From contig NZ_FNGO01000007.1 of the NCBI RefSeq assembly GCF_900103135.1, forward strand, positions 55,136 to 119,135: 64,000 nucleotides of DNA. The letters run 5' to 3'. Under the pieces are notes generated by a model. The model was not told the DNA's origin. It was given only the letters and a program-made list of their open reading frames with translations, and did no database searches. Below, in pieces: positions 1-8,905 of the stretch; position 1 is the first letter of the stretch, and each line of letters opens with the position of its first letter. A program made the position numbers and the translations under genes. The DNA comes from Halarsenatibacter silvermanii. Its GTDB lineage: Bacteria > Bacillota > Halanaerobiia > Halanaerobiales > Halarsenatibacteraceae.

Positions 1-264
1 GAAATCGTCATGGATGTGGCCAAAAGATATCAGCCCGCCAACAGGGCCGATGTCATGGAGACGGATGAATACCAGGAAGCCCATCCTTACTTTGAAATCC
101 TGGAAGATGCTCATGCCGAGCAGGAGCCCTATCCCACTCATGTCAGGAGTGTACAGAGAGATGACATCCTGAATGAGATGAAATATGAAGCGCAGCAGGC
201 CGAGGTATCAGCAGAAGAGCTGGCGGAACAGTATCAGGAAAAACTGGATGAACTGGACCAATAA
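1..264 (+). CDS. Sugar ABC transporter solute-binding protein, C-terminal fragment (cut by window edge)
   Basis: This is the last 87 codons of a family 1 extracellular solute-binding protein; the rest lies before the window. The frame is open from base 1 to a TAA stop. The protein is almost identical to the C-terminus of the complete binding protein just downstream, and the DNA match continues past the stop codon through the terminator hairpin. The pair is therefore a recent tandem duplication or is kept alike by gene conversion. The role would be periplasmic capture of a sugar for an ABC importer, inferred from the intact copy. Confidence 0.85.
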   Translation, partial: EIVMDVAKRYQPANRADVMETDEYQEAHPYFEILEDAHAEQEPYPTHVRSVQRDDILNEMKYEAQQAEVSAEELAEQYQEKLDELDQ

Positions 265-286
265 AATATAGTTCGAATTTTTAATA

Positions 287-318
287 TTTAGCCGGCCGGT
301 TTTTATCGGCCGGCTAAA
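287..318 (+). terminator. Terminator-like hairpin after the first binding-protein gene
   Basis: Two perfect 12-base arms (287-298 and 307-318, TTTAGCCGGCCG type) enclose a T-rich loop. No U-tract follows, so it could be a bidirectional terminator or an mRNA 3' stabiliser that favours high expression of the binding protein. The same hairpin follows the next gene. Confidence 0.6.
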
Positions 319-425
319 ATTATAATGTGTTGGTTTTTTACCGCTGAACTGCGCTTTGATTATTTCGAAAAGGAGTCATCACAAAATAAAAAATCCTATT
401 TTTATAATTATTAAGGGGGACAAAA

Positions 426-1682
426 ATGAAAAAATTATTTTTAATTTCATTATTGCTAATCTTCGTATTCACAGGATTTGCCATGGAGGCCGAGGCCCAA
501 GAGACGACGATAGAGGTCTGGTTCGGCCGGGAAGAATTCGTACCTGATGATGAATTTGAAACCTTTCATGAGGAAAATCCCGACATCCAGGTTGAATTCG
601 ACGTCATTCCTTTAGAGGAAAGCCACACGGATTTCATGAGAAATCATGCTGTGGGTGAGGATCCAGATATCGTGCAGATCTTCCATGAATTTATAGCTAC
701 AATGGTAGCAGAAGGCACAGTAATGGATATCAGCGAATATATAGAAGCCTGGGAAGAGGACGATCCGGAAGATTTTGCCGAAATTTACGATATAGCCTGG
801 GATTTAACCACTTATAACGACGGGATTTACGGTGTAAACATACATTCTGCCCCTTATTATATGGGTTATCGCAAGGACTGGCTGGATGAAGCCGGTCTGG
901 ATGAACCAGAAACCTGGAGTGAACTTCTGGATCAGCTGAAAGTTTTACAGGATGAAGTTCTCGAAGAAGATGCGGACGAGTACGCCTATGCTCAGCCCGG
1001 CGGAGCCCATCATCCTCCCTTCTGGATGATGTCGACTTTCATGTCGATGGGAGGAGAGTTTACCGAGTCAGGTCTGCCCATCATAGATTCGGAAGCCGGT
1101 ATAGAGCTGATCGAATTCTACATGGCTCTTGGCGAAGAAGGACTGCAGGATCCTGAAGCTGACGTCTGGGCCTCGGGTGACATGAGAGGTGCTTTCATGG
1201 GCGGCAGAGCAGGCTTCTTCCCGGAAGCTATCAATATCTTTGCCTACACTCAGGAAGAGCTGGAATACAATGAGGAATGGGAAGTTATGGTGCAGCCTCA
1301 CAGGGAAGGAGCCGAAGAGGACTTTGTGGTCAACACCTTCGGCTGGCCCCATATGGTAAGTTCCAACACCGAGCACCCTGAAGAAGTGATGGAGGTATTG
1401 AAATATCTGTTCGATCCGGAAATCGTCATGGATGTAGCCAAAAGATATCAGCCCGCCAACAGAGCTGATGTTCTGGAAACAGAAGAATACCGGGAAGCCC
1501 ATCCTTACTTTGAAATCCTGGAAGATGCTCATGCCGAGCAGGAGCCCTATCCCACTCATGTCAGGAGTGTACAGAGGGATGACATCCTGAATGAGATGAA
1601 ATATGAAGCGCAGCAGGCCGAGGTATCAGCAGAAGAGCTGGCGGAACAGTATCAGGAAAAACTGGATGAACTGGACCAATAA
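426..1682 (+). CDS. Sugar ABC transporter extracellular solute-binding protein
   Basis: A 418-residue family 1 (MalE/UgpB type) solute-binding protein that would deliver a sugar to an ABC permease not present in the window. Residues 1-24 form a Sec signal peptide with an AEA-Q cleavage site and no lipobox cysteine, so the product should be a free periplasmic protein, which fits a diderm cell. The mature chain is strongly acidic. A good ribosome site (AAGGGGGA) sits six bases before the ATG. No permease or ATPase genes follow; the sugar catabolic genes begin 230 bases downstream. The substrate cannot be named from sequence, but the neighbours suggest a ketose, sugar alcohol or deoxysugar. Confidence 0.88.
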   Translation: MKKLFLISLLLIFVFTGFAMEAEAQETTIEVWFGREEFVPDDEFETFHEENPDIQVEFDVIPLEESHTDFMRNHAVGEDPDIVQIFHEFIATMVAEGTVMDISEYIEAWEEDDPEDFAEIYDIAWDLTTYNDGIYGVNIHSAPYYMGYRKDWLDEAGLDEPETWSELLDQLKVLQDEVLEEDADEYAYAQPGGAHHPPFWMMSTFMSMGGEFTESGLPIIDSEAGIELIEFYMALGEEGLQDPEADVWASGDMRGAFMGGRAGFFPEAINIFAYTQEELEYNEEWEVMVQPHREGAEEDFVVNTFGWPHMVSSNTEHPEEVMEVLKYLFDPEIVMDVAKRYQPANRADVLETEEYREAHPYFEILEDAHAEQEPYPTHVRSVQRDDILNEMKYEAQQAEVSAEELAEQYQEKLDELDQ

Positions 1683-1704
1683 AATATAGTTCGAATTTTT
1701 AATA

Positions 1705-1737
1705 TTTAGCCGGCCGGTTTTTTATCGGCCGGCTAAA
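1705..1737 (+). terminator. Terminator-like hairpin, duplicate of the one at 287-318
   Basis: The same 12-base arms (1705-1716 and 1726-1737) and T-rich loop, one base longer, follow the second binding-protein gene at the same distance from the stop. The copied unit therefore includes the 3' untranslated region. It separates binding-protein transcription from the catabolic genes. Confidence 0.6.
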
Positions 1738-1914
1738 TTTAATTAAAAAAATTTCAGGATCTTTGCCGATCTCGACCCTGGAATTATCTTTGGTTTTTGC
1801 CCGAACAAACCAAAAAATAAGAAGGAATTCACAAGCAAAACCACAATATAACTAATAAGAAAGTATTTAGAGCTCCTATTTTGAAGTTTAAAAGATGGGG
1901 AGGAGTATATAAAA

Positions 1915-2787
1915 ATGAAAAATAATCTCGGGATTTTTTATGCCTACTGGCAGAAGGACTGGATGACCGATTTTGCTGAATGTGCTCGCAGAGCTGCTGA
2001 ACTGGGGTTCGATGAAATTCAGTACGAGCTGGATTCTGTTTTAACTGCCGGCGGAGGGCAGCAGGAGGAGCTGAAGGAGACCATCGATGAACTGGATCTG
2101 GAGATAAGTTTCAGCATGGGGCTGCCGGCTGAGTACGATATTTCTTCGGCCGACAGCAAGGTGAGGAGAAAAGGAATAAACTATCTGCAAAATTCCATCA
2201 GAAAGGCGGCGGAATTCGACTGCCAGCTGATCGGAGGTCTGCTTTATGGGGGCTGGGGTGAGGGGCTGGTTCCCGGACTCAGCGATAAATCCGACTTTTT
2301 GCAGCGCAGCATCGACAGCATGAAAAGGGTGATGGAGACGGCTGAGGTGTGCGAGGTTAACTGTGCGGTGGAGGTCGTCAATAGATTTGAGCAGTTTATG
2401 CTCAACACCAGCGCTGAAGCGGTAGAATACGTCGAGCGGATCGATAGCCCCCGGCTGGGCATCCATCTCGATACCTTCCATATGAATATAGAGGAACACA
2501 GCTTTGCGGATGCAGTCGAAACTGCCGGCGATAAACTATTTCATTTTCACGTGGGAGAAAACAACCGGCGTCCTCCCGGAGAAGGGGAGATCATACCCTG
2601 GCAGGAGGTTTTCGATGCTTTGAAGGGGATCGATTATCAGGGGTCGATTGTGATGGAACCCTTCGTGCGGGACGGAGGAGATATAGCGCAGGATATCATG
2701 ATCTGGAGAGACGGCGAAGATGATGAGCTCGATCTGGATGAGAGAGCTGAAAGAGCGCGAGAGTTTTTAGAAGATCTGCTGGCCTGA
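1915..2787 (+). CDS. Ketose 3-epimerase (D-tagatose/D-psicose 3-epimerase family)
   Basis: A 290-residue TIM-barrel protein of the xylose-isomerase-like superfamily. It should interconvert a free ketose and its C3 epimer (for example D-tagatose/D-sorbose, D-fructose/D-psicose or L-ribulose/L-xylulose) with a divalent metal. The family's metal ligands are all present at nearly the usual numbering: E153 in the EVVNRFEQ motif, D186 in HLDTFHMN, H212 in FHFHVGE and E248 in VMEPF. A strong ribosome site (GGGGAGG) precedes the ATG. It is the first gene of the catabolic run, 20 bases before a sugar kinase. The exact sugar is an inference from context. Confidence 0.85.
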   Translation: MKNNLGIFYAYWQKDWMTDFAECARRAAELGFDEIQYELDSVLTAGGGQQEELKETIDELDLEISFSMGLPAEYDISSADSKVRRKGINYLQNSIRKAAEFDCQLIGGLLYGGWGEGLVPGLSDKSDFLQRSIDSMKRVMETAEVCEVNCAVEVVNRFEQFMLNTSAEAVEYVERIDSPRLGIHLDTFHMNIEEHSFADAVETAGDKLFHFHVGENNRRPPGEGEIIPWQEVFDALKGIDYQGSIVMEPFVRDGGDIAQDIMIWRDGEDDELDLDERAERAREFLEDLLA

Positions 2788-2806
2788 GAAAGGAGGAAGA
2801 TAAATT

Positions 2807-3736
2807 ATGCCTGAGGTAATTACCGCCGGTGAGATACTCGTCGAAATTATGGCGACCGAAACCGATCAAACTTTTGAAAAACCGGGCACGCTGATGGGCC
2901 CCTATCCCAGCGGAGCCCCGGCGATTTTTCTGGATCAGGCAGCCCGCATGGGCGCTGAAACCGGCATGATAGCGGCTGTGGGCGACGATGAATTTGGAGA
3001 GATGACCAAACGGAGGCTGGCTGAAGATGGGGCCGATGTCTCTCAGGTAGCGACCAAAGATGATTTTACCACCGGCACCGCCTTTGTTACCTACTTCTCC
3101 GACGGCAGCCGCAGATTTATATACCACTTCACCCACGCGGCCGCCGGTCAGCTCTCACCGGAAGATGTCGATCCGGAATACGTAAAATCCGCTGATTTTT
3201 TGCACGTGATGGGCTGTTCGCTCTCCGGCAGCGAAAGCTTAAAAGAAGCAATACTGAAAGCGATAGAGGCTGCCGATCAATCCGGGGTGAAAATATCCTT
3301 CGATCCCAATCTCAGAATTGAACTGCTGGAGCTGGAAAGATTTCGCGATTTGAGCCAGAGAGTGCTGCAGAAAGCCGATATAGTGCTCTCCGGCCGCGAG
3401 GAACTGGACGAGCTGACGGAAGGAAATGCAGCAGAGGGCGCACGGAATCTCATCGCCGAAGGAGCTGAGACAGTGATTTTAAAAGCCGGCGAAAAAAAGA
3501 CAGAGGTTTTTCACGGTGATGAACACTGGTGGGCCGAGCCCTTTCCGGCCGAAGAAGTCGATCCGACCGGCGCCGGTGATTGTTTTGACGGGGCCTTTAT
3601 TGCGGCGCTTTCCCGGGGGCATGGGGCTGAAAAAGCGGTGCAGTACGGAATGGCCGCCGGGGCCTTAAGCGTTCAGGCCCGGGGACCAATGGAAGGGGCG
3701 GCATTTAAGTCGGAGCTGGATCAGCTGCTGAAATAA
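2807..3736 (+). CDS. PfkB-family sugar kinase (possibly tagatose kinase)
   Basis: A 309-residue ribokinase-fold kinase transferring the ATP gamma phosphate to a sugar hydroxyl. The C-terminal PfkB signature with the GAGD anion hole ends at the catalytic base D258 (DPTGAGDCFDG). The N-terminal substrate region (SGAPAIFLDQAARMG) resembles kinases used in ketose and 2-keto-3-deoxy sugar pathways. It lies between a ketose 3-epimerase and an aldolase, so a ketose or ketose derivative is the likely substrate. With the GatZ-like gene downstream, D-tagatose to D-tagatose 6-phosphate is a reasonable but unproven guess. Confidence 0.82.
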   Translation: MPEVITAGEILVEIMATETDQTFEKPGTLMGPYPSGAPAIFLDQAARMGAETGMIAAVGDDEFGEMTKRRLAEDGADVSQVATKDDFTTGTAFVTYFSDGSRRFIYHFTHAAAGQLSPEDVDPEYVKSADFLHVMGCSLSGSESLKEAILKAIEAADQSGVKISFDPNLRIELLELERFRDLSQRVLQKADIVLSGREELDELTEGNAAEGARNLIAEGAETVILKAGEKKTEVFHGDEHWWAEPFPAEEVDPTGAGDCFDGAFIAALSRGHGAEKAVQYGMAAGALSVQARGPMEGAAFKSELDQLLK

Positions 3737-3755
3737 GAAAAGAGGAGGCAGAAAG

Positions 3756-4388
3756 ATGGGAACTGAAGAGAAAAAAGAATATATCTGTGAGATAGGCAAA
3801 AGACTTTACGAGCGAGAATTTGTGGCGGCCAACGACGGCAATATTTCGATAAAACTGGCCGAGGATGATTTTCTGGTAACACCTACCGGGGTCAGCAAAG
3901 GATTTATGACTCCCGATATGATACTGCGGGTCGATGGCGCGGGCGAAAAGCTGGAAGAAAATGAACTGCAGCCTTCCTCCGAAACTGAGATGCATCTTGA
4001 CATTTACGATAAGCTTGAAGATATCGGCGCGGTGGTTCATGCTCATCCTCCCTACGCTACCGCCCGGGCGGTGGAGGGCAGAGGACTGGAACGCAAAATA
4101 CTGCCGGAGGCGGTTATCTCGCTCGGCACGGTGCCCGTGGCTGAATACGGCACCCCCTCGACCGAGGAGATTCCCAGGCAGGTTGAGGATTATCTGGAAG
4201 ATAATAATGCGGTTTTGCTGGAAAATCATGGAGCATTAAGCTGGGGCGAGGATCTAAAACAGGCCTATTTTCGCATGGAGACGCTGGAATTTTATGCTCG
4301 AATTCTCAAGCTGATCGATTATGAGCATGCCGGCGAAATCTCGGAAGAAAATCTTGCCCGGCTCAGGCGGATATTTCAGAAGGAATAA
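3756..4388 (+). CDS. Class II aldolase, L-fuculose-1-phosphate aldolase type
   Basis: A 210-residue zinc aldolase of the FucA/AraD superfamily that would cleave a ketose 1-phosphate into dihydroxyacetone phosphate and an aldehyde. The catalytic glutamate is present (E76 in SSETEMHLD), as are zinc ligands H95, H97 and H158, matching FucA E73, H92, H94 and H155 in order and spacing. The glutamate, rather than aspartate, favours aldolase over 4-epimerase. The gene sits 20 bases after the kinase with its own AGGAGG ribosome site, consistent with one operon. The specific sugar phosphate is uncertain; rhamnulose or fuculose phosphate fits the RhaB gene nearby. Confidence 0.85.
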   Translation: MGTEEKKEYICEIGKRLYEREFVAANDGNISIKLAEDDFLVTPTGVSKGFMTPDMILRVDGAGEKLEENELQPSSETEMHLDIYDKLEDIGAVVHAHPPYATARAVEGRGLERKILPEAVISLGTVPVAEYGTPSTEEIPRQVEDYLEDNNAVLLENHGALSWGEDLKQAYFRMETLEFYARILKLIDYEHAGEISEENLARLRRIFQKE

Positions 4389-4435
4389 AACTTAAGGATA
4401 AATCAAACCAATCAGGCAGGGGGATTTGTAAATCG

Positions 4436-5674
4436 ATGAGCGAAGGAAAGAAAGCGAGCAGCGACAATTTCGATAATCCGGGAAGACAGCACACTGTGGC
4501 CCTGACCGAAGTGGAGAGAATAGACAACAGCGAGGATTTAAGGAAGGCGGCCGTCAGATTGCTCAAACCCTTCGGAGGCAGCGAGGAGATATTTGGGAAA
4601 GCGGATACAATTTTGCTCAAACCCAATCTGGTTGCTCCCAGAGATTATACTTCCGGGGCAGTTACCAATCCTCATCTGGCCGCGGCTCTGGCGGAAATAA
4701 TAGAATTTTTGCCCGGAGAGAAAAAGATCTATCTGGGCGATGGAGCTTCTGTCGGCCAGAGCACTGAAAAAGCTCTGATAACCGGAGGGTATGAGGAAGT
4801 TTTTGCCGGCAGAAATGTAGAGATTCTGGATATCAAAGAGGAAGAATTTGAAGAATATTCTCTTCCCGGGGGCAGATCATTTACCGCTCTTTATCTGCCC
4901 GCGATTTTGAGAGAGATAGATTTGATAGTGAATCTGCCCGTTTTTAAAACTCATGATGTTTTCCCGGCCACTCTGGGACTTAAAAATTTGAAGGGTTTGA
5001 TCCGGGAACAGGAGAAAAAGCTATTCCATCAGTGCGGCCTGGCCGAGGCGATCATCGATTTAAATTTATGTCTTGCCGGGAGGGATCTGGACATTTTCAC
5101 GATCTACGATGGCACGGTGGCCATGGAGGGAGCCGGGCCCATTCAGGGAGAAGCGGTCAATTTTAAGAAATTGGCTGCAGCCGATAATATTCTGCTGGGC
5201 GATGAAATTGCGGCTGAGTGCATGGGCATAGCCCCCGAAGAGGTTAAATATATTGAGGAGGCCCGCCGGCGGATGGATCTTCCTTCTTTGAGCGATCCCG
5301 GGCTCACCCCCTCTTCGGTAACTTCTGGATTAGAGCCGGCTGAGATCAGACGGGATTTTGAAGTCATCGATCTTGACGAGAGCTTTTACGGCAGCTATGA
5401 TATTGATCTCAATCAGGAGGGAGGCTGCAGCGGCTGTCGGCACCTGCTGGACTGTATGCTGAAGGACTGGAGCGCGGAGGAGCTGTCCGAGCTGGCCGGG
5501 AAGACGATCTGCATCGGTGATGACAACGATCCGCCCGCCGCCGAAAAAGAAATTATCAAAATAGGTGTCTGCACTGCCGAACTGGACGGGCAGGGCTTAT
5601 ATATTCCGGGCTGCCCGCCGCATCCCGAAAATCTCAAAGAAAAAATACTCGGCGATAAAAATGACCATAAATGA
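4436..5674 (+). CDS. DUF362 domain protein, possible Fe-S protein
   Basis: A 412-residue DUF362 protein of unknown biochemical role. The family core is visible in the first 250 residues (LLKPNLV, then VNLPVFKTH and LKNLKG). There is no classical ferredoxin domain, but the C-terminal third carries cysteines in GGCSGCRHLLDC, TICIGD, GVCTAE and YIPGCPPHP, which could hold an iron-sulphur centre. It is embedded in the sugar operon, 47 bases after the aldolase and about 35 bases before rhamnulokinase, so a redox or accessory step in ketose use is possible. That link is inferred only from position. Confidence 0.75.
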   Translation: MSEGKKASSDNFDNPGRQHTVALTEVERIDNSEDLRKAAVRLLKPFGGSEEIFGKADTILLKPNLVAPRDYTSGAVTNPHLAAALAEIIEFLPGEKKIYLGDGASVGQSTEKALITGGYEEVFAGRNVEILDIKEEEFEEYSLPGGRSFTALYLPAILREIDLIVNLPVFKTHDVFPATLGLKNLKGLIREQEKKLFHQCGLAEAIIDLNLCLAGRDLDIFTIYDGTVAMEGAGPIQGEAVNFKKLAAADNILLGDEIAAECMGIAPEEVKYIEEARRRMDLPSLSDPGLTPSSVTSGLEPAEIRRDFEVIDLDESFYGSYDIDLNQEGGCSGCRHLLDCMLKDWSAEELSELAGKTICIGDDNDPPAAEKEIIKIGVCTAELDGQGLYIPGCPPHPENLKEKILGDKNDHK

Positions 5675-5708
5675 ACAGAGATGAATTTCAAAAGATGGGG
5701 TGGTAAAT

Positions 5709-7187
5709 GTGAATTTGCTGGCTTTTGATCTCGGCTCTTCCAATGGGCGGGCCATGCTGGGGGAGTACGATGGCAGCAGACTCAAACTGAAAGAGGTGCA
5801 TCGCTTTACCAACGAGACGGTGAATCTGCGGGGTGAGCTTTACTGGAATGCCGCCGGTCTTTTTGCCGAGATAAAAAAGGGTCTGCTCGAGGCTTTAAAA
5901 GAATCCGAAGGCGAAATCGAAAGCCTGGGTATCAGCACCTGGGGAGTGGATTATGCGCTTTTGGACGGGGAAGGGCGGCTGATCTCCAATCCCTACAGCT
6001 ACCGCGATCAGCGCACGAAACCGATACCGGATCAGGTTTTTGCAATCATGCCTCATGAAGAAATATATGATCGCACTGGAATTCAGTTTATGCGCCTTAA
6101 CACTCTTTACCAGCTTTATGCCGAAAAGAAAAAACGGGGCTGGGCCCTGGATGCAGCCGAAAGACTCCTGTTTTTGCCCGATCTTTTTAATTATCTATTG
6201 ACCGGAGTTAAAAGAGCGGAGGAGACGATAACCTCCACCTCTCAGCTTTATGATCCCCGCAGCCGGGATTGGGTGTCGGAGATATTTGAACGGCTGGAGC
6301 TGCCCGGAAAATTGAAAGAGGAGATAATATCACCCGCTCAAAAGCTGGGGAATTTGAGTTCTGAAGTGGCGGAGGAGCTGAATTTGAGTCAGGATATTTC
6401 CGTTACAGCTGTAGGCGGTCACGATACTGCTTCGGCGGTGGCCGGCACGCCCCTGGAAGATCCGGAAAACAGCGTCTTTATAAGCAGCGGTTCCTGGTCG
6501 CTTCTGGGCATGGAGCTCAATGAGCCGATAATCAACAAAGCCAGCCGGAAGGCCAATTTTGCCAATGAGGTCGGGCTGGCCGGTACGATCCGCTTTTTGA
6601 CCAATATATCCGGCCTCTGGTTGATCCAGGAGTGCAAAAGAAACTGGGAGAAAAAGGGCCGGAATTTGAGCTATGAGGATATCAGCCAGAAGGCGGCCGA
6701 AGCCGAAAGTTTTAAATTCCTGCTCGATCCCAACAGGCCCCGCTTTTTGGACAGACAGGATATGCCCTCCACGATCAGGGATTACTGCCGGGAAACCGAG
6801 CAGCCGGTGCCGGAGAATTACGGCGAGATGGCCCGGGGGATTTATGAAAGTCTGGCCTTGAGCTATCGTCATGAGATTGAAAGACTGAGCGAACTCGTCG
6901 ATCGGGAGCCCAAAAATATAAACATCGTGGGCGGCGGCATCAAGGCGGAGATACTCTCGCAGCTGACCGCCGATGCCACCGGATATCGGGTGGTGACCGG
7001 ACCGGTGGAAGCCACCGCTGCCGGCAACATTTTGGCCCAGCTTTTAGCCCGGGATGAACTGGCCGATCTCGAGGAGGGGCGTACGCTGATCGAAAATTCC
7101 TTCGAGCTCACTGAGTATCATCCCCGCTCGGGAGAGGGCTGGGATGAAGCCTATAGGCGGTTTCGAAAACTGGTGAATAGAGATTGA
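5709..7187 (+). CDS. rhaB: Rhamnulokinase (FGGY family)
   Basis: A 492-residue FGGY kinase that phosphorylates L-rhamnulose (or a related ketose) at C1. The N-terminus (LAFDLGSSNGRAMLGEYDG), the STWGVDYALLD segment and the catalytic aspartate D239 in GGHDTAS all fit RhaB. A GTG at 5700 is in frame, but the GTG at 5709 is better placed behind a GGGGTGG ribosome site, so I start there. It lies between the DUF362 gene and the GatZ-like gene in one direction with short gaps. No rhamnose isomerase is in the window, so the natural substrate may be a ketose supplied by the upstream 3-epimerase. Confidence 0.85.
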   Translation: MNLLAFDLGSSNGRAMLGEYDGSRLKLKEVHRFTNETVNLRGELYWNAAGLFAEIKKGLLEALKESEGEIESLGISTWGVDYALLDGEGRLISNPYSYRDQRTKPIPDQVFAIMPHEEIYDRTGIQFMRLNTLYQLYAEKKKRGWALDAAERLLFLPDLFNYLLTGVKRAEETITSTSQLYDPRSRDWVSEIFERLELPGKLKEEIISPAQKLGNLSSEVAEELNLSQDISVTAVGGHDTASAVAGTPLEDPENSVFISSGSWSLLGMELNEPIINKASRKANFANEVGLAGTIRFLTNISGLWLIQECKRNWEKKGRNLSYEDISQKAAEAESFKFLLDPNRPRFLDRQDMPSTIRDYCRETEQPVPENYGEMARGIYESLALSYRHEIERLSELVDREPKNINIVGGGIKAEILSQLTADATGYRVVTGPVEATAAGNILAQLLARDELADLEEGRTLIENSFELTEYHPRSGEGWDEAYRRFRKLVNRD

Positions 7188-7254
7188 GGATTAAAAGGAG
7201 AATTGAGGATTGTCTACGAATATGCCGATTTATTTTACAGAGGTGTAATTAAAT

Positions 7255-8568
7255 ATGCAGAAATTTGCAGCAGATATATTGCAGGAACAGGCAGCAGGCC
7301 GGCCGGCGGGAATAGCTTCTATCTGCAGCTCCAGCGTCGAGGTGCTGGAATCGGTGCTGGCTCATGCCGACAGCATAGAGGGAAATATTTTGATCGAAGC
7401 GACCTGCAATCAGGTCAATCAATTTGGCGGTTATACCGGACGCACTCCCGACAAATTCTGTTCCTGGATTCTGGAAATGGCAGAAGAGTATGAAGTAAAG
7501 CGGGATAAGCTCAAGCTGGGAGGCGATCATCTGGGTGTTGTTCCCTTTCAGGATGAGCCGGCGGCTGAGGCCATGAAAAAGGGCCGGCAGATGGCCTATG
7601 ACTATGCCCGGGCCGGTTTCGATAAGCTGCATCTCGATGCCAGTCCGCCGCTGGCCGATGACAGTCTGCCGCTGCCGGTGGAAAAAATAGCCGCCCGCAC
7701 CGCCGAGCTCTGCCAGGCGGCCGAGAAAGGCTTTGCCGAAGGCGATTCGACCGGGGAGATTCCTCCCAATTACGTGGTGGGCAGCGAAGTTCCTTCCCCC
7801 GGCGGCGATGAAAATGCAGAAAGCGGTAAGGGGCCGGTGGTGACGGAACTGGCCGAGCTGCAGCAGAGCCTTGAGGCCATGGAAAAGGCCTTCCAGAAAA
7901 GAGATCTCGAGGATGCCTGGGAGCGGGTGATGGCTTTTGTGGTCCAGCCCGGGGTGGAATTTGCAAGTTTTGAAGTTTTCGATTACTGGCCGGAGGACTT
8001 CGAAGATCTGAGCGATTTTATTTCCCGGCGGGATGATCTGGTATTTGAAGGGCATTCGACCGATTATCAGACCCCTGAAGCTTTAAAAAGAATGGTGGCT
8101 GATGGCACAGCCATTCTGAAAGTTGGCCCGGGCCTCACCTTCGTTCTGCGGGAGGCGCTTTTCGCCCTGGAGGCCATTGTAAAAGAGCTGAGCTGGCAGC
8201 TGCCGGAGGGCGATGAAAAGGCTAATTTTTCCGAAATTCTGCTGGCGGAAATGAAACAAAATCCGGAAAGCTGGCAGGGTTATTATCAGGGCAGCAGAGA
8301 GGAGATCGAACTGGCCTGCCGTTACAGTTATTTTGATCGCAGCCGCTATTATCTTTCCCGACCGGCGGTGAAAAAAGCGCGGGAGAGGCTGAAGAAAAAC
8401 TTCGACAGACTGGATGTGCCTCCCCCTCTTCTGCGGCAGTATCTGCCGGAACAGTACCGGGAGCTGCGGCGGGGAGAGTATAAAATGAAGGCGGAGAATT
8501 TGATCAAAAGTGCGGTGTTTCAGGAGTTGAAGCCTTATTTAAGGAGTACGGGACAGCTCAAGGAATAA
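7255..8568 (+). CDS. GatZ/KbaZ-like protein (tagatose-bisphosphate aldolase accessory subunit or tagatose-6-phosphate 4-epimerase)
   Basis: A 437-residue COG4573 protein. In enterobacteria these are the non-catalytic partners of GatY/KbaY class II aldolase; homologues in Agrobacterium have been reported as D-tagatose 6-phosphate 4-epimerases. Family landmarks include GIASICSSSVEVLES near the N-terminus, FDKLHLDASPPLADD around residue 120, LGGDHLG around residue 83, and GPGLTFVLREALFALE around residue 290. No GatY homologue is encoded here, which makes the stand-alone epimerase role more likely. With the 3-epimerase and PfkB kinase it would complete a tagatose to fructose 6-phosphate route. 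That route is an inference. Confidence 0.8.
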   Translation: MQKFAADILQEQAAGRPAGIASICSSSVEVLESVLAHADSIEGNILIEATCNQVNQFGGYTGRTPDKFCSWILEMAEEYEVKRDKLKLGGDHLGVVPFQDEPAAEAMKKGRQMAYDYARAGFDKLHLDASPPLADDSLPLPVEKIAARTAELCQAAEKGFAEGDSTGEIPPNYVVGSEVPSPGGDENAESGKGPVVTELAELQQSLEAMEKAFQKRDLEDAWERVMAFVVQPGVEFASFEVFDYWPEDFEDLSDFISRRDDLVFEGHSTDYQTPEALKRMVADGTAILKVGPGLTFVLREALFALEAIVKELSWQLPEGDEKANFSEILLAEMKQNPESWQGYYQGSREEIELACRYSYFDRSRYYLSRPAVKKARERLKKNFDRLDVPPPLLRQYLPEQYRELRRGEYKMKAENLIKSAVFQELKPYLRSTGQLKE

Positions 8569-8581
8569 AGAGAATAATGGT

Positions 8582-8905
8582 TCTCCACCGAAACTGCTGG
8601 TAAATAGGTGTGTCAAAAACTTCATTTAGTAGTACTGGAAGATATAAAGCGAAGTGATACTTGAAATTTTTCGCAATTCAGGTTAAGTCCATGGCCAAAA
8701 AATAGTGTCCCCGGCTCAGGATGTGCCGGGCTGAGCGCGAGCTCAGGGATGAGCTCTCGCGAAGGGAGCACAATTTTTTGGCCGAAAACTAAACTTATGC
8801 TGGGGAAAAATTTCATTGTGAACAGAGCTTTATATCTTTCAGTAATATACATAGCAATTCACATTATAAAGATGATCTTAAACAAATTTCACCAGCTGTT
8901 GGAGA
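8582..8905. repeat. Long imperfect inverted-repeat (hairpin) element A
   Basis: The whole gap between the GatZ-like and AraD-like genes folds back on itself. Matching blocks include CTGCTGGT against its complement near 8890, AAGATATAAAGC (from 8638) against GCTTTATATCTT, GAAATTTTTC against its complement, and GGCCAAAAAAT (from 8693) against ATTTTTTGGCC. The tip, about 8712-8762, carries nested palindromes (GAGCTCAGGGATGAGCTC) and the 11-mer CAGGATGTGCC. The same 11-mer occurs, inverted, in the loop of element B at 17.5 kb. It may be a non-autonomous mobile element or a large structured RNA. A 70-codon open frame inside it looks accidental. Confidence 0.65.

Noticed and set aside
5413..5812. 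Overlapping minus-strand frames near the DUF362/rhaB junction
   Set aside because: Both plus-strand genes have strong family matches and short intergenic spacing; the minus frames have no support.
7249..8055. 268-codon minus-strand frame opposite the GatZ-like gene
   Set aside because: Shadow of a well-supported plus-strand gene; composition is His/Phe-rich and there is no start signal.
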